Notes: generated by a model not told the origin, from the letters alone. 64,000 bases of DNA from Bradyrhizobium algeriense (GCF_036924595.1 NZ_JAZHRV010000001.1:2666001-2730000); one strand, 5' to 3'; positions 7,103 through 17,215 are shown, counted from the first letter of the stretch. A program made the numbers and translations.

Positions 7103-9520
7103 CTACTGAATGCCGGTGCTGCCGGCGGATGAGGACGAGTTCGCAATGGTCCGCAGGCCGATCTGCAGCATGAACGCGTGGCTGAGCACCGGCGGTGTCG
7201 CCCCCGCGGAGTAGCTGTAGGACGTAACGTAATTGGCCGCCAGCACGAAGCAGTCATCCACATAACCGGCACCGACGATGTACTGGTTCAGCTTGTTGGC
7301 TTCAAGGTCCCACCGCGCCGAGCCCGACACGACCCAGTTCGATGCTAACTTGATCGATGCGGTGCCGAGCAGGCCCTCGCGCCGGGTCAGATAGCCGAGT
7401 TCCGGCTGCGCGGCATAATTGCCGTACATCATGCTGACCGACCAGCGATCGAACGCGGCGCGTCCCTCGGCCTCGAAGCGATTGACGTTCGTCGTTGCCT
7501 CATCAATGCGCGAGCGCACGCTGAACGTATATGTGCGGTTCGGCGAATAGTTGACGCGGGCGACGTAGTCGGACCGGGTGTTCTGCAGGCCGGATTCGAG
7601 CCCGGTATTGGTCGCGTCGGCCACGGCGTACGAGTTCAGGCCGAACAACTGGTAAGATTGTCCGAACAGCACGTTGACGCTGCCGCCGCGGTCGAACTGC
7701 GTGGTCGCCTGGACGCCGACATTGGCGCGGCCGCCGCCTTCGACGCGGTCGTAGCCCGAGAACTTGTCGACTGCGAACAGGTTGCTGGCGTCGAACACCA
7801 TGCTCTGGGCGTCTTCGTTGGGCAGCCTGCCGGCAAAGGTCTCGTTGGGACGAGCAATGATCTGCGCAATCGGCTCGATCGTGGTGGTGCCCCACGGCTG
7901 AACGTTGATGAAGGGGTAGCGATATTCGAGGCCGACGGCCGGCATCGGGCGCAGTGCCTGGGTGTCGCCGACAGGAAGGAAATTCGAAACACCCGGCTGG
8001 TTCGAAACCGAGGAATTGATGGCGTCGGCGCGCAGAATCGCAAACGGCGTCCAGATTTGACCGAACGGATCGGTGTACGACTTCCGCCATTGCGCTTCGG
8101 CCGTCAGGCGCGTGTAAGTGCCGGGGAAGCCGCGCAACAGGCATTGCGACGGCGTCCGCGCCAGTGGATCGGCGGACGTCGTTGTGCACAGGCTGGCGGT
8201 GTTGGCCAATGTCGTGATCGGGTCGAAGGCCGCCGTGTCACGCGAGAGGTTGGTGAAGTTGGTCCTGTAGCTGACTTCGCCGCCAAAGATCGGGCTGTTG
8301 ATCACGTTGTTGTAGTCGATAACTGGATAGATCACCGGAACCTGATTCTGGTTGCCGGAGAACGAGAGGTAGTAGATCGTGCGCGCATCGAAGAAGCTGC
8401 GGTTGCCGACGCCGGTCAGGTAGAGCTGCGAGATCGCTTCCGTCGGCAGGCTCAGGAACGAGCCCAGCGGGTCCTTGTACTGGGCAAGCCGGTAGTCCGA
8501 GAAGAAGTAGTAATCCGACAGCAGAACGCCGTCCCAGCCCCAAACCCATTTGTCGTTGAGCGCGAACTGGCCCTTGGTGTCGAGGCCGCCGCGGAACTGG
8601 CGGTCGCCGGGCTGGCCGGCGTAGGCGCCCTGGTCGAGCTGATCAATGCCGTAGGCGCGGATCTGGTAGGAGCCGTTGATCAGGCGCTGGCGGAATTCGC
8701 CCTGGAACAGCACGCCTTGCCGCGTGGTGAAGCGCGGATTGAAGGTCGCGTCATAGTCCGGCGCGATCGCCCAGTAGAACGGGGTTTCCACGCCGTAGCC
8801 ATAGCCGGTAACCGTCGAGTAGGCCGGCATCAGGAAGCCGGTCTTGCGCTTGACGGTCGGATCGGGCGTCGAGAAATACGGCAGATACGCCATCGGCACG
8901 CCGAAGAACTCGAGCTGCGCGTTTTCGAAGTAGAGCATCTTGTCGGTCTGGTCGTGGATGATGCGCGCACCCTTGACCTGCCACAGCGGCGGCTTCTTCG
9001 GATTGTCCTTGCAGGGCGCGCAGGCGGTATACACGCCGTTTTCGAACACGGTGTAATTGCCGGCAGAACGGTCGGCGCGCGTCGCCGCCATCCGCGTCGC
9101 GTCCTCGGTGTCGACGCGCAGCGAATCGACGAATCCGTCACGGTAGTCGTCGCTCAGGTCCATGATATTGGCGTAGGTGACTTTGCCTTCCGCGTCGGTC
9201 AGGCGGATGTTGCCTTCCGCATGCAGCCGCTTGGTCTTCTGGTCATAGACGACCTTGTCGGCCTCTACGCTGGTGCCGTTGTAGAACATCTGCACGTTGC
9301 CGACCGCCGACACGCGCTGGTTGTTGTAATCGTAGTCCACCTCGACCGCTTGCACGAGCATCTTGCCGTCGTTGTTGGCAGGCCGTGGCGGCGGCTTGGG
9401 CGGCCGCGGATTGTAGGTGAAGCTTTGCGCCGAGGCCGGCACCGTCAGGGCAAGCTCGATCGAGCCCGCGAAAACGAATCCGGCGAGCAGGGCAAACATA
9501 GAAACGCCAAAGGCAGCCAT
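7103..9520 (-). CDS. lptD: LPS-assembly outer membrane protein LptD
   Basis: It forms the outer-membrane barrel that inserts lipopolysaccharide at the cell surface together with LptE. ATG at 9520 gives a signal peptide (MAAFGVSMFALLAGF, cleavage near ASAQS). An in-frame GTG at 9541 is an alternative. A Pro-rich linker follows, then an OstA/LptA-like beta domain at about residues 45-170 (VDYDYNNQRVSAVGNVQ, RLHAEGNIRLTDAEGKV). The C-terminal two thirds is a beta barrel of many aromatic-rich strands. The paired cysteine segments seen are CAPC (~residues 165-170) and a CTTT/SQCLL region mid-barrel. It lies between lptG and surA on the same strand, as in other alphaproteobacteria. Confidence 0.95.
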   Translation of the reverse strand: MAAFGVSMFALLAGFVFAGSIELALTVPASAQSFTYNPRPPKPPPRPANNDGKMLVQAVEVDYDYNNQRVSAVGNVQMFYNGTSVEADKVVYDQKTKRLHAEGNIRLTDAEGKVTYANIMDLSDDYRDGFVDSLRVDTEDATRMAATRADRSAGNYTVFENGVYTACAPCKDNPKKPPLWQVKGARIIHDQTDKMLYFENAQLEFFGVPMAYLPYFSTPDPTVKRKTGFLMPAYSTVTGYGYGVETPFYWAIAPDYDATFNPRFTTRQGVLFQGEFRQRLINGSYQIRAYGIDQLDQGAYAGQPGDRQFRGGLDTKGQFALNDKWVWGWDGVLLSDYYFFSDYRLAQYKDPLGSFLSLPTEAISQLYLTGVGNRSFFDARTIYYLSFSGNQNQVPVIYPVIDYNNVINSPIFGGEVSYRTNFTNLSRDTAAFDPITTLANTASLCTTTSADPLARTPSQCLLRGFPGTYTRLTAEAQWRKSYTDPFGQIWTPFAILRADAINSSVSNQPGVSNFLPVGDTQALRPMPAVGLEYRYPFINVQPWGTTTIEPIAQIIARPNETFAGRLPNEDAQSMVFDASNLFAVDKFSGYDRVEGGGRANVGVQATTQFDRGGSVNVLFGQSYQLFGLNSYAVADATNTGLESGLQNTRSDYVARVNYSPNRTYTFSVRSRIDEATTNVNRFEAEGRAAFDRWSVSMMYGNYAAQPELGYLTRREGLLGTASIKLASNWVVSGSARWDLEANKLNQYIVGAGYVDDCFVLAANYVTSYSYSAGATPPVLSHAFMLQIGLRTIANSSSSAGSTGIQ

Positions 9521-9597
9521 GCGAGTTCGATAGCGGTGCACATCGGTGCGCCGCCTGAACGCAGGCGACCTCAATTGGCGGGCGGCGACAACGGCCA

Positions 9598-10695
9598 CTA
9601 CCCGTCCTCCTGGTACAACAAGGCCAAAAAGCCGGTGAGGCCACCCACACAGACGGGCAACCACGCCGCAGCGATCGGATGCATCAACTCAGCCTTGCTC
9701 AAATCCTCAGTAACTTTCGATAGAACGTAGAGCAGAAAGCCTGCGCCCACGCCACTCAAAACCATCTTTTGCACGCCGCCCATCCGGAAGAAGCGAAGGC
9801 TGACGGAAGCCGCCAACATCACCATTGCAGCCAGCAAAAATGGCTGTGCGATGAGCTTATGGTACTGCAGACGATAGCCTGCGGTCGCGAAGCCCGAGCT
9901 TTCCGAAGAGCGGATATAGCCGGGCAGTTGCCAAAAGGACACGGTTTCGGGGGTGGAGAAACTGTTGCGAACCTGGGCCGGGGTGAGGGTGGTCGAGAGG
10001 TAATAGTTCTCCTGATCAACCGGAGGTTTATCCAGGGAGTATCGTCGTACCGATTTGAAGGCCCAGCGGCCTTCTTCGAGGGCGGCTTCGCGCGCTTCGA
10101 TTCGCTCCTTGAACTGCAGATCAGGATCGAACCGGAACACGGTCAGTCCGGTCAACCGGACACCCTGCTGCTCGCTGCGCGCCGCATTGATGATCGACTG
10201 GCCGTCGCTGTTGATCTGATTGAGCCAGAAGCCGGATGCATCCTGGATGCCGCCGCCTGGGGCCGAGCCGAACAGTTCGGCCTCCATCCGCTTGGAGAGT
10301 TCGCGTAAGTTCGCCGACATCGGGTTGTAGGCAACGGTTGCCACGGTGCCGAGGATGATCGCACTTGCCAGCGCCGGCGAGATGAACTGCCAGGCGGATA
10401 CGCCGGCCGCACGTGCGACCACCAGTTCGAGCCGCCGCGACAGCGCGAGATAGCAGGTCATGGCGCCGATCAGGACGCAGAACGGCATCAGCTTTTCGAG
10501 CAGTTGCGGCACCCGGTAAAGCGACGTCTGAGCCACCGTGATCGCGGATGCCGACGCCAGCCCGGAAGTCTTGCGGACCATTTCGATGTAGTCGACCAGC
10601 ACGAGCAGGACGAAAATGCTCGCAAACACGCCCACCGCCGCGACCAGGAAGCGGCCGGCAAAATATCGCCCGAGCGTATTGGTCATCATGCTCAT
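9598..10695 (-). CDS. lptG: LPS export ABC transporter permease LptG
   Basis: This is an inner-membrane partner of LptF and LptB in the complex that pulls LPS from the inner membrane and feeds it to the LptC/LptA bridge. The family pattern is present: membrane helices near the N-terminus (VAAVGVFASIFVLLVLVDYIE), a periplasmic beta-jellyroll of about 200 residues, and three helices near the C-terminus. The start is ATG at 10695, which overlaps the lptF stop as ATGA; another ATG two codons on is possible. About 365 residues is the usual length. The ATP-binding subunit LptB is not in this window. Confidence 0.95.
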   Translation of the reverse strand: MSMMTNTLGRYFAGRFLVAAVGVFASIFVLLVLVDYIEMVRKTSGLASASAITVAQTSLYRVPQLLEKLMPFCVLIGAMTCYLALSRRLELVVARAAGVSAWQFISPALASAIILGTVATVAYNPMSANLRELSKRMEAELFGSAPGGGIQDASGFWLNQINSDGQSIINAARSEQQGVRLTGLTVFRFDPDLQFKERIEAREAALEEGRWAFKSVRRYSLDKPPVDQENYYLSTTLTPAQVRNSFSTPETVSFWQLPGYIRSSESSGFATAGYRLQYHKLIAQPFLLAAMVMLAASVSLRFFRMGGVQKMVLSGVGAGFLLYVLSKVTEDLSKAELMHPIAAAWLPVCVGGLTGFLALLYQEDG

Positions 10696-11861
10696 GCTGT
10701 GGCGGGCCGTCCAAAGAGCCGCGCAAGGCGCGCATTCGACCTGTTGATGGCTTCCATCAGCGCGGCCGGCGGCTCCACCACGATGCCGGCGATGATCATC
10801 CACAGCCCGATGCCGATTGATGCGAACAGCATCGCGTATTGAACGAGCGCCATGCCCGGCGTCTTCACCGTCATCACCGAACAGGCGAATCCCGCCATGC
10901 GCAGCCCAAACACCGCAAAGATCGATCCGCCGATCGAAAAATTGCGGCTCTGGCGCGTTGTGCGCGGCGTGCCGAGGAAGGCAAAGGTCAGGACCGCGAA
11001 CGCGAATGGATAAATCGGCGACATGAAGCGGTCATGCAGCTCGGCGAGAAACTGCCCGGACAGTTGCTTGAAGATCGGATCGTCCTCCGGGGGCGAAACC
11101 AGTTCCCAGAGATAGCGTTCGCGAATTCCCAGCGCGACGTCGCGGCCGCGATTGGAGAATTTCGACATGTCGAAGGCATAGCGGGCGAAGGCCACCAGCG
11201 CCGGATCGCGCTTTCCTGCCTCGAAACGTTCGAGGTTACCGTCCTCCAGCACCAGATAAGAGCCGCTCTCGTTCTTCAGCACCGTGCCATGGTCGGCAAT
11301 GATGGTGACGCGCTCCTTGGGATCGCGGCGGTCGTCGACGAAGATGCCGGCGAGCACGCCACCCGGCTGCCGTTCCCGGATGCGAATCGTCAGGTTCTGG
11401 TCGAGCTGAGCGAAACGTCCGGGCTGCAGGATGTTGGTCAGCACGTCGGCCGTGATCTCGGCGTCCCATTGCTTGATCCGGCGCAGGCCGTCGGGAGCGA
11501 GATAGGCGCCGATGAAGGTGACCAGCATCGCCACGACACACGTGGCGAAGAAAAACGGACGGAACAGCCGGTACGGGGAAAAGCCGGCGGCATTCATCAC
11601 GATGATTTCGGAATCGGTGGCGAGCTTGTTCAGCGTGTGGGAGATCGCGATCATCAGCGCGATCGGCGCGATGATCAAAACCAGCGCCGGAATCACCAGG
11701 CTGGTGATGCCGAGAAAGGTGATGATGGTCTGGCCCTGGCTCGTCATCAGGTCGATGCCGCGCAACGCCTGCGTAATCCAGATCACGCCGGTGAGGCTGA
11801 CCAGGACCAGCGCAAACGACGCGAGCGTCGTGCGGAAAATGTACCTGTCGATCGACCCCAT
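10692..11861 (-). CDS. lptF: LPS export ABC transporter permease LptF
   Basis: It pairs with LptG to form the membrane part of the Lpt ABC exporter. Residues 1-110 hold three helices with the family signature GIDLMTSQGQTIITFLG and MNAAGFSPYRL. A periplasmic beta domain follows (RIRERQPGGVLAGIFVDDRR, IIADHGTVLKNESGSYLVLEDG), then C-terminal helices with the FAVLTFAFLGTPR motif. It has 389 residues, the normal length. It is the first gene of the minus-strand lptF-lptG-lptD-surA-pdxA-rsmA run; the promoter should lie in the divergent gap before pepA. Confidence 0.95.
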   Translation of the reverse strand: MGSIDRYIFRTTLASFALVLVSLTGVIWITQALRGIDLMTSQGQTIITFLGITSLVIPALVLIIAPIALMIAISHTLNKLATDSEIIVMNAAGFSPYRLFRPFFFATCVVAMLVTFIGAYLAPDGLRRIKQWDAEITADVLTNILQPGRFAQLDQNLTIRIRERQPGGVLAGIFVDDRRDPKERVTIIADHGTVLKNESGSYLVLEDGNLERFEAGKRDPALVAFARYAFDMSKFSNRGRDVALGIRERYLWELVSPPEDDPIFKQLSGQFLAELHDRFMSPIYPFAFAVLTFAFLGTPRTTRQSRNFSIGGSIFAVFGLRMAGFACSVMTVKTPGMALVQYAMLFASIGIGLWMIIAGIVVEPPAALMEAINRSNARLARLFGRPATA

Positions 11862-12207
11862 CGTTACCGTACGATCCCACCTTGCACGCCCAAAGAGCGG
11901 CTTCCGACCAACCCCTGTTTGAGGGTCCCCTTTGGTCGGGCCGCCAATCGTCAGCCGTCTGCATTCCCACTACCATCCCTTTGATCCGTCAACAAAATGG
12001 CCGAGCCGTGGCGCGCTTCCAATATGACCAATAATTCACTTATGTGGCCTTCCGGTCACTGCGGCCCTTGGCAGTGCGGCGGCTAACGGGTCATAGTGCC
12101 GAAAGCATCAGGTCCGGAGCCATTTGGGCCGTTACCGAAGAGAATATTCCATAGTACGGGCCGATTCCGGACCCGCAAGACAGCCCTGAATTCTGGAGGA
12201 TTTACCC
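11862..12207. other. Divergent intergenic region between lptF and pepA
   Basis: No gene was recognised. It must hold the promoters for the lpt run (minus) and pepA (plus). A TTGACG hexamer is present on the minus strand near 11985-11990, but I could not fix a convincing -10 partner. The pepA ribosome site TGGAGGAT ends the region. Confidence 0.4.
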
Positions 12208-13710
12208 ATGTCCGACGCCGTCAAGGTCGGCTTTGTCACTTTTTCCGCCGCGCCTCGTGGCGTTCTCGTGGTGTTTTGCGATGACGCATTGAAGTTCGGC
12301 GAGGCGACGCGCAAGGCGCTGGGGAAGGCGGCCGATACCGTCAAGCGGGCGGCGGCCGCCAACCAGTTCAAGGGCAAGAGCGGGTCGACGCTCGATATCC
12401 CGGCGCCGGACGGAATCAAGGCGGAGCGCCTGATCGTGGTCGGTGTCGGCAAGACGGCCGATATCAAGGAGAAGGATTTTCTCAAATTCGGCGGCGTGAC
12501 GGCGGGCAAGCTCAACGCCGCCAGCGAATCGGTCACCGTGATCGCCGAACTGCCCGAGGCGGCGATGCAGGGCGATGCCGCCGCTGCCATCGCGTCGGGC
12601 ATCCGGCTGCGCGCGTACAAATTCGACCGCTACAAGACCAAGAAGAAAGACGGCGAGAACGGCGCGCTTCGCGCTGACATTTCGATCGCCGTTTCGGATG
12701 TCGCCGCCGCGCGCAAGGCGCTTGCGCCCGCATCCCATATCGTAGACGGCGTGATCATCGCACGCGAACTCGTCAACGAGCCGCCGAACGTTCTCTATCC
12801 CGTGGAATTCGCGCGCCGCGCGAGCCAGCTCAAGAAGCTCGGCGTCGAAGTCGAAGTGCTCGACGTCAAGGCGATGAAGAAGCTCGGCATGGGCGCCTTG
12901 CTCGGCGTCGCGCAGGGCTCGACGCAGCCCGGCCGCACCGTGATCATGCGCTGGAATGGTGGCAAGAAGGGCGATCAACCCGTTGCTTTCATTGGCAAAG
13001 GCGTTTGCTTCGATACCGGCGGTATCTCCATCAAGGGCGCCGCCAGCATGGAAGACATGAAAGGCGACATGGGCGGCGCGGCCTGCGTGGTCGGGTTGAT
13101 GCATGCGCTGGCGGCGCGCAAGGCAAAGGTCAACGCGGTCGGCGCCATCGGCCTGGTCGAGAACATGCCCGACGGCAACGCCCAGCGTCCCGGCGATATC
13201 GTCACCTCGATGTCGGGGCAGACCATCGAAATCATCAACACCGACGCCGAAGGCCGGCTCGTGCTGGCCGATGTGCTCTGGTATGTGGCGAAGAAGTTCA
13301 AACCTAAATTCATGGTCGATCTTGCGACACTCACCGGCGCGATTATGGTCGCGCTCGGAACCGAATATGCCGGCATGTTCTCCAATAACGACGAGCTGGC
13401 GGAACGGCTGAGCAAGATCGGAACCGAAACCGGCGAACGCGTCTGGCGCATGCCGCTTGGTCCCGAATACGACAAGCAGATCGATTCGCAGTTTGCCGAC
13501 ATGAAGAATACCGGCGGGCGCCATGGCGGTTCGATCACCGCCGCGCAGTTCCTGCAGCGTTTCGTCGACGACACGCCGTGGGCGCATCTCGACGTCGCGG
13601 GAACCGCGATGGGTGCGCCGAAGACCGACATCAACCACAGTTGGGGTTCGGGTTACGGCGTTCGTCTTTTGGACCGATTGGTCGCGGAATATTACGAAGC
13701 CACGAAGTAG
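12208..13710 (+). CDS. pepA: Leucyl aminopeptidase PepA (M17)
   Basis: It is a cytosolic, two-metal aminopeptidase that removes N-terminal residues, usually as a hexamer. The N-terminal ~170 residues form the macro-like domain. The catalytic half carries [16 protein letters not shown] with the metal-binding Lys and Asp, [10 protein letters not shown], and the signature NTDAEGRL at 344-351. At 500 residues it has the standard length. TGGAGGAT precedes the ATG at good spacing. holC follows 15 bases after its stop, a pairing seen across proteobacteria. In some bacteria PepA also binds DNA; nothing here bears on that. Confidence 0.96.
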   Translation: MSDAVKVGFVTFSAAPRGVLVVFCDDALKFGEATRKALGKAADTVKRAAAANQFKGKSGSTLDIPAPDGIKAERLIVVGVGKTADIKEKDFLKFGGVTAGKLNAASESVTVIAELPEAAMQGDAAAAIASGIRLRAYKFDRYKTKKKDGENGALRADISIAVSDVAAARKALAPASHIVDGVIIARELVNEPPNVLYPVEFARRASQLKKLGVEVEVLDVKAMKKLGMGALLGVAQGSTQPGRTVIMRWNGGKKGDQPVAFIGKGVCFDTGGISIKGAASMEDMKGDMGGAACVVGLMHALAARKAKVNAVGAIGLVENMPDGNAQRPGDIVTSMSGQTIEIINTDAEGRLVLADVLWYVAKKFKPKFMVDLATLTGAIMVALGTEYAGMFSNNDELAERLSKIGTETGERVWRMPLGPEYDKQIDSQFADMKNTGGRHGGSITAAQFLQRFVDDTPWAHLDVAGTAMGAPKTDINHSWGSGYGVRLLDRLVAEYYEATK

Positions 13711-13725
13711 TTCGGTTGCAGGTGG

Positions 13726-14178
13726 ATGACGGAAATCCTGTTCTATCATTTGCAGGGCATGTCGCTCGAAAGCGTATTGCCGCCGCTCCTGGAAAAATCG
13801 CTCGAGCGCGGCTGGCGCGTGGTCGTGCAATCGACTTCGCCGGAGCGCACCGAGGCGCTCGATGCGCATTTGTGGACCTACAGCGACGATTCGTTCCTGC
13901 CGCACGCGACATGGCGCGCCGGCGATGCGCAGGACCAGCCCATCATTCTCTCGATCGAGGACGGCAACCCGAACCGGGCCAATGTCAGGTTCCTGATCGA
14001 CAATGCGGCGTTGCCGGCCGATTGCGACAGCTACGAAAGGGTGGTGCTGGTCTTCAACGGCGACGATGATGACGCGCTGACCGCGGCGCGCGGGGCTTGG
14101 GCCGATTGCAAGGCGCGGGGGTTCGAACTGACTTATTGGCAGGCCGATGAGCGGGGCCGGTGGCAGCGGCGGCAATAG
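13726..14178 (+). CDS. holC: DNA polymerase III chi subunit HolC
   Basis: Chi joins the clamp loader to single-strand binding protein during replication. The 150-residue length and the order of motifs fit: MTEILFYHLQGMSLESVLPPLLEKSLERGWRV at the N-terminus in family style, then LDAHLWTYSDDSFLPHA, the QPIILS strand, and VLVFNGDD near residue 110. It lies immediately downstream of pepA and probably shares its transcript. No psi subunit gene is seen nearby. Confidence 0.93.
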   Translation: MTEILFYHLQGMSLESVLPPLLEKSLERGWRVVVQSTSPERTEALDAHLWTYSDDSFLPHATWRAGDAQDQPIILSIEDGNPNRANVRFLIDNAALPADCDSYERVVLVFNGDDDDALTAARGAWADCKARGFELTYWQADERGRWQRRQ

Positions 14179-14302
14179 CGAATCTATAGGAATTAATGAT
14201 AATCTGCGGATTCTGAGCCGGACCTTGCGGGCAGCCATGGTCGTGCCGCAAAGTGATGGTCGGACAAATGGTTACAGTAAGGCTGGGGAGCCGGGGTCTA
14301 GC

Positions 14303-14836
14303 GTGCGACGCGGAACAATCGATCGAAAACCACTGCTGACGTTGTTGCTGCTCGGGCCTGCGCTTGCAGGCTGTTCCGGCGCGACCGACCTTATGTCGAA
14401 GGATGCGGACTGGTTTTCGCGCACCGGCCGCGTGTTCATCCGAAACGTGTCGATCGAAACGCCTCCGCTCAGTCCGGACAAGCCTGTGACGCCGGATGAA
14501 CTCGTCAGCGCCGATGGCGGCTGTCCCGGAATGGCGGCGCCGGGGGCTGGTGCAAACGCGCTGGCGGACGGCGCTGCAGGCAGCCCGCCTCCCTCGACGA
14601 CGGGAAGGGTGGCGCTTGGGCACACCGAATGCGACGTTGTGCGTGGCATTGGTGCACCCGACAACGTCAATTTTTCCAACAATGCCCGCGGCGACCGCGT
14701 GGCGGTCGTCAACTATTCACGTGGCCAGCGTGCCGGCATCTACACTTTTACCGCGGGACGCCTGACGTCGATCGAGCGGGCACCGGAGGCGGCGCCGGCA
14801 AAGGGCGCAAAGCCGAAGAAGAAGCCGGCTGCATAG
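14303..14836 (+). CDS. Small lipoprotein of unknown function
   Basis: A basic start (VRRGTIDRK), a run of leucines and the lipobox LAGC (Cys23, counting from the GTG at 14303) mark a lipoprotein anchored in the membrane by acylated cysteine. The mature part is Pro/Ala-rich and contains HTECDVVRGIGAPDNVNFS and RVAVVNYSRGQRAGIYTF, a compact SmpA/BamE-like pattern of a short helix followed by strands. The C-terminus is a Lys/Ala/Pro tail. The resemblance to SmpA/OmlA folds is inference. The GTG gives a signal peptide of normal size; an ATG at 14237 would add 22 unlikely residues. It converges on the ABC-F gene. Confidence 0.75.
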   Translation: MRRGTIDRKPLLTLLLLGPALAGCSGATDLMSKDADWFSRTGRVFIRNVSIETPPLSPDKPVTPDELVSADGGCPGMAAPGAGANALADGAAGSPPPSTTGRVALGHTECDVVRGIGAPDNVNFSNNARGDRVAVVNYSRGQRAGIYTFTAGRLTSIERAPEAAPAKGAKPKKKPAA

Positions 14837-14857
14837 ACCCGGCAACGGCGATCAGTT

Positions 14858-16720
14858 TCAGCCTGTCGCTTCGTCAAATTCCGAACTGGCCTCAAGCCAG
14901 ACTTCCTCGGCACGCCGTAGCGCGCTTTCAGCACCGGCGCGCGCCTTGCTGAGCTGGGCGGCCTGCTTGGGATCGCGCGTGAACAGATCCGGCAAGGCAA
15001 GCGCGGTGTCGATCTTGGCGATGATGCCGTTGATGCGCTCGATTTCGGCCTCGGCCACGGCGATCCGCTGCTTGAGCGGCGATCGCCTTTCGCTCTTCCC
15101 GCGCTCCGGCCTTGCAGTCTCTTTGGACCGCTCGCGCGAACCGCTGCGTGCGTCGCCGATCGACAACACCATGCGCCTGTAGTCGTCGAGGTCACCGTCG
15201 TAGGTCGTCACCGTCTGATTGGCGACGACCCACAATTGATCGGCGCAGGCTTCGATCAAGTAGCGGTCGTGCGAGACCATGATGACGGCGCCGGGAAAAT
15301 CGTTGATCGCTTCGGCCAGCGCCGCACGGCTGTCGATGTCCAGATGGTTGGTCGGCTCGTCGAGGATGATCATGTTCGGGCCGAAGAATGTGGCGAGCCC
15401 GAGCAACAGCCGCGCCTTCTCGCCGCCGGACAGGCTCTTGACCAGGGTATCGCCGGCCTTGCCGGAAAACCCGATCGCGCCGGTGCGGCCGCGCACCTTG
15501 GTTTCCGGCGCATCGGGCATCAGCCGGCGGACGTGGTCGTAGGGCGAGCCGTCGAGATTGAGTTCGTCGACCTGATGCTGCGCGAAATAGCCGACCGAGA
15601 GTTTTTCCGCCCGTGTGATCCGGCCGGAGAAAGGCGCCAGCTTGTTGGCCAATAGCTTGACCAGCGTCGATTTGCCGTTGCCGTTGGAGCCGAGCAGGGC
15701 GATGCGGTCCTCGGTGTCGATGCGCAGCGTGACGCGATTGAGCACCGGCTTTTTCGGATCGTAGCCGACCGAGACGTCATCGACGGCGATGATCGGCGGC
15801 GACAGCATCTTCTCCGGCGTCGGGAACGTGATTTCACGCACATCCTGCGTCACCAGCGCGGTGACCGGCTTCATCCGCTCCAGCATTTTCACGCGGGACT
15901 GCGCCTGGCGGGCCTTGGAAGCCTTGGCCTTGAAGCGATCGACGAAGGCCTGCAGCCGCTTGCGCTCGTCGGCCTGGCGCTTGGCGTGCTTGGCGTCCAG
16001 CATCTCGCGCGTGGCGCGCTGTTCCTCGAACGAGGAATAGCTGCCCTTGTAGAGCGTCAGCTTGCCGCGATCGAGGTGCAGGATCTGGTCGACCGAGGTG
16101 TCGAGCAGATCGCGGTCGTGGCTGATGACGATCACGGTGCGCGGATAGTTGGCCAGATGGTCTTCCAGCCACAGCGTGCCTTCGAGATCGAGATAGTTGG
16201 TCGGTTCGTCCAGCAGCAGAAGGTCCGGCGCAGAGAACAGCGTCGCCGCCAGCGCCACCCGCATGCGCCAGCCGCCGGAGAATTCCGAACACGGCCGCGC
16301 CTGGTCGGCGGTGGAAAATCCGAGGCCGCTTAAGATCGCCGCCGCACGCGCCGGCGCGGAATGCGCATCGATGTCGACCAGCCGGGTCTGGATTTCGGCG
16401 ATCCGGTGCGGATCGTCGGCGGTTTCGGCTTCATGGAGCAGCGCGTCGCGCTCCAGGTCGGCCTTGAGCACGACGTTGATCAGGCTTTCCGGCCCATCGG
16501 GCGCTTCCTGCGCCAGGCTACCGATGCGCCAGCGGGGCGGCAGCGTGATGCTGCCGGATTCGGTCGGCAGGTCGCCGCGGATCGCATGAAACAGCGTCGA
16601 CTTGCCGACGCCGTTGCGGCCGACGAAGCCGACGCGTGCGCCGGGCACGATCTGCACCGTGCTGCTGTCGATCAAAAGCCGCCCGGCGATGCGGACCGAA
16701 ATATCCGTTATTGAGAGCAT
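14858..16720 (-). CDS. ABC-F family ATPase (ribosome-associated type)
   Basis: It has two ABC ATPase domains in one chain with no membrane segment, the hallmark of ABC-F translation factors that act in the ribosomal E site. Domain 1 has Walker A GRNGVGKST near residue 35, signature FSGGWRMR and Walker B LLLLDEPTNYLD. The linker is a charged helical arm (KAKASKARQAQSRVKMLERM). Domain 2 has GSNGNGKST, LSGGEKARLLLG and MIILDEPTNHLD. The C-terminal ~90 residues form a coiled coil. At 620 residues it is closest in layout to the Uup/YheS type, but I cannot tell the subgroup safely. Confidence 0.93.
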   Translation of the reverse strand: MLSITDISVRIAGRLLIDSSTVQIVPGARVGFVGRNGVGKSTLFHAIRGDLPTESGSITLPPRWRIGSLAQEAPDGPESLINVVLKADLERDALLHEAETADDPHRIAEIQTRLVDIDAHSAPARAAAILSGLGFSTADQARPCSEFSGGWRMRVALAATLFSAPDLLLLDEPTNYLDLEGTLWLEDHLANYPRTVIVISHDRDLLDTSVDQILHLDRGKLTLYKGSYSSFEEQRATREMLDAKHAKRQADERKRLQAFVDRFKAKASKARQAQSRVKMLERMKPVTALVTQDVREITFPTPEKMLSPPIIAVDDVSVGYDPKKPVLNRVTLRIDTEDRIALLGSNGNGKSTLVKLLANKLAPFSGRITRAEKLSVGYFAQHQVDELNLDGSPYDHVRRLMPDAPETKVRGRTGAIGFSGKAGDTLVKSLSGGEKARLLLGLATFFGPNMIILDEPTNHLDIDSRAALAEAINDFPGAVIMVSHDRYLIEACADQLWVVANQTVTTYDGDLDDYRRMVLSIGDARSGSRERSKETARPERGKSERRSPLKQRIAVAEAEIERINGIIAKIDTALALPDLFTRDPKQAAQLSKARAGAESALRRAEEVWLEASSEFDEATG

Positions 16721-16834
16721 GCGGCGTTGTCACCGGAGTGCCCGGCAAACGCAACCCCAAACGCAACTCATTATTGGTAAAATCTATCGGCGTATCGGCA
16801 AAACCTATCAGCAGAAGCCGACATCCGGTGGCGC

Positions 16835-17008
16835 TCAATGCAACTCGTTGTCGCGGCGGCGCAGCTCATCGAGGAGCTCGCGCAAACGCGGGGACAGCTC
16901 GGTTTCGGGGCACAGGCTACGCTGCAGCCGTTCGCCGATGGCGTCGCAGATCGACACGCATGTCTTGTGATCCATCTGTTCGAAATCGTTGTTGGTTCGG
17001 CCATCCAT
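16835..17008 (-). CDS. Small hypothetical protein, 57 aa
   Basis: A clean 57-codon frame starts with ATG at 17008 (MDGRTNNDFEQMDHK) and ends with TGA at 16835. It contains three cysteines (TCVSIC and SLC) and a strongly helical, charged C-terminus (LRELLDELRRRDNELH). It has no signal peptide or membrane segment. It lies upstream of the ABC-F gene on the same strand. I do not recognise a family; the amphipathic pattern and Asp/Glu/Arg balance look like a real short cytoplasmic protein. A ribosome site is weak (GAGACC), which lowers confidence. Confidence 0.5.
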   Translation of the reverse strand: MDGRTNNDFEQMDHKTCVSICDAIGERLQRSLCPETELSPRLRELLDELRRRDNELH

Positions 17009-17161
17009 GAGCGGTCTCTACGAGTTCCACCTAGCAGCAATCGCGAGGCTTTGATTATTATTGATGGGTCAAGTCACAGCGGCGAAATTGGTTTCCGTGC
17101 AAGGCGATATACGTTCGCCTGCAAGTGGTCGAAGCACGTTCGGCATCCGGTTCCACGGCAC

Positions 17162-17191
17162 AAAAAAAGCCCCGGCGCGGCGGCCGGGGCT
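17162..17191 (-). terminator. Intrinsic terminator of the His-rich secreted protein gene
   Basis: Read on the minus strand, AGCCCCGG and CCGGGGCT form an 8-bp stem, GC-rich and followed at once by seven T residues. It begins 25 bases after the stop codon at 17216. Confidence 0.85.
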
Positions 17192-17215
17192 CAGTCAGGG
17201 GGAAGCTCAATCAGG

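Noticed and set aside
7658..9730. A 690-residue open frame on the plus strand opposite lptD
   Set aside because: It is the complement of the lptD gene; the composition and absence of domain signals show that it is a shadow.
12202..14238. A 678-residue open frame opposite pepA and holC
   Set aside because: It covers both genes in the wrong strand and lacks any family signature.
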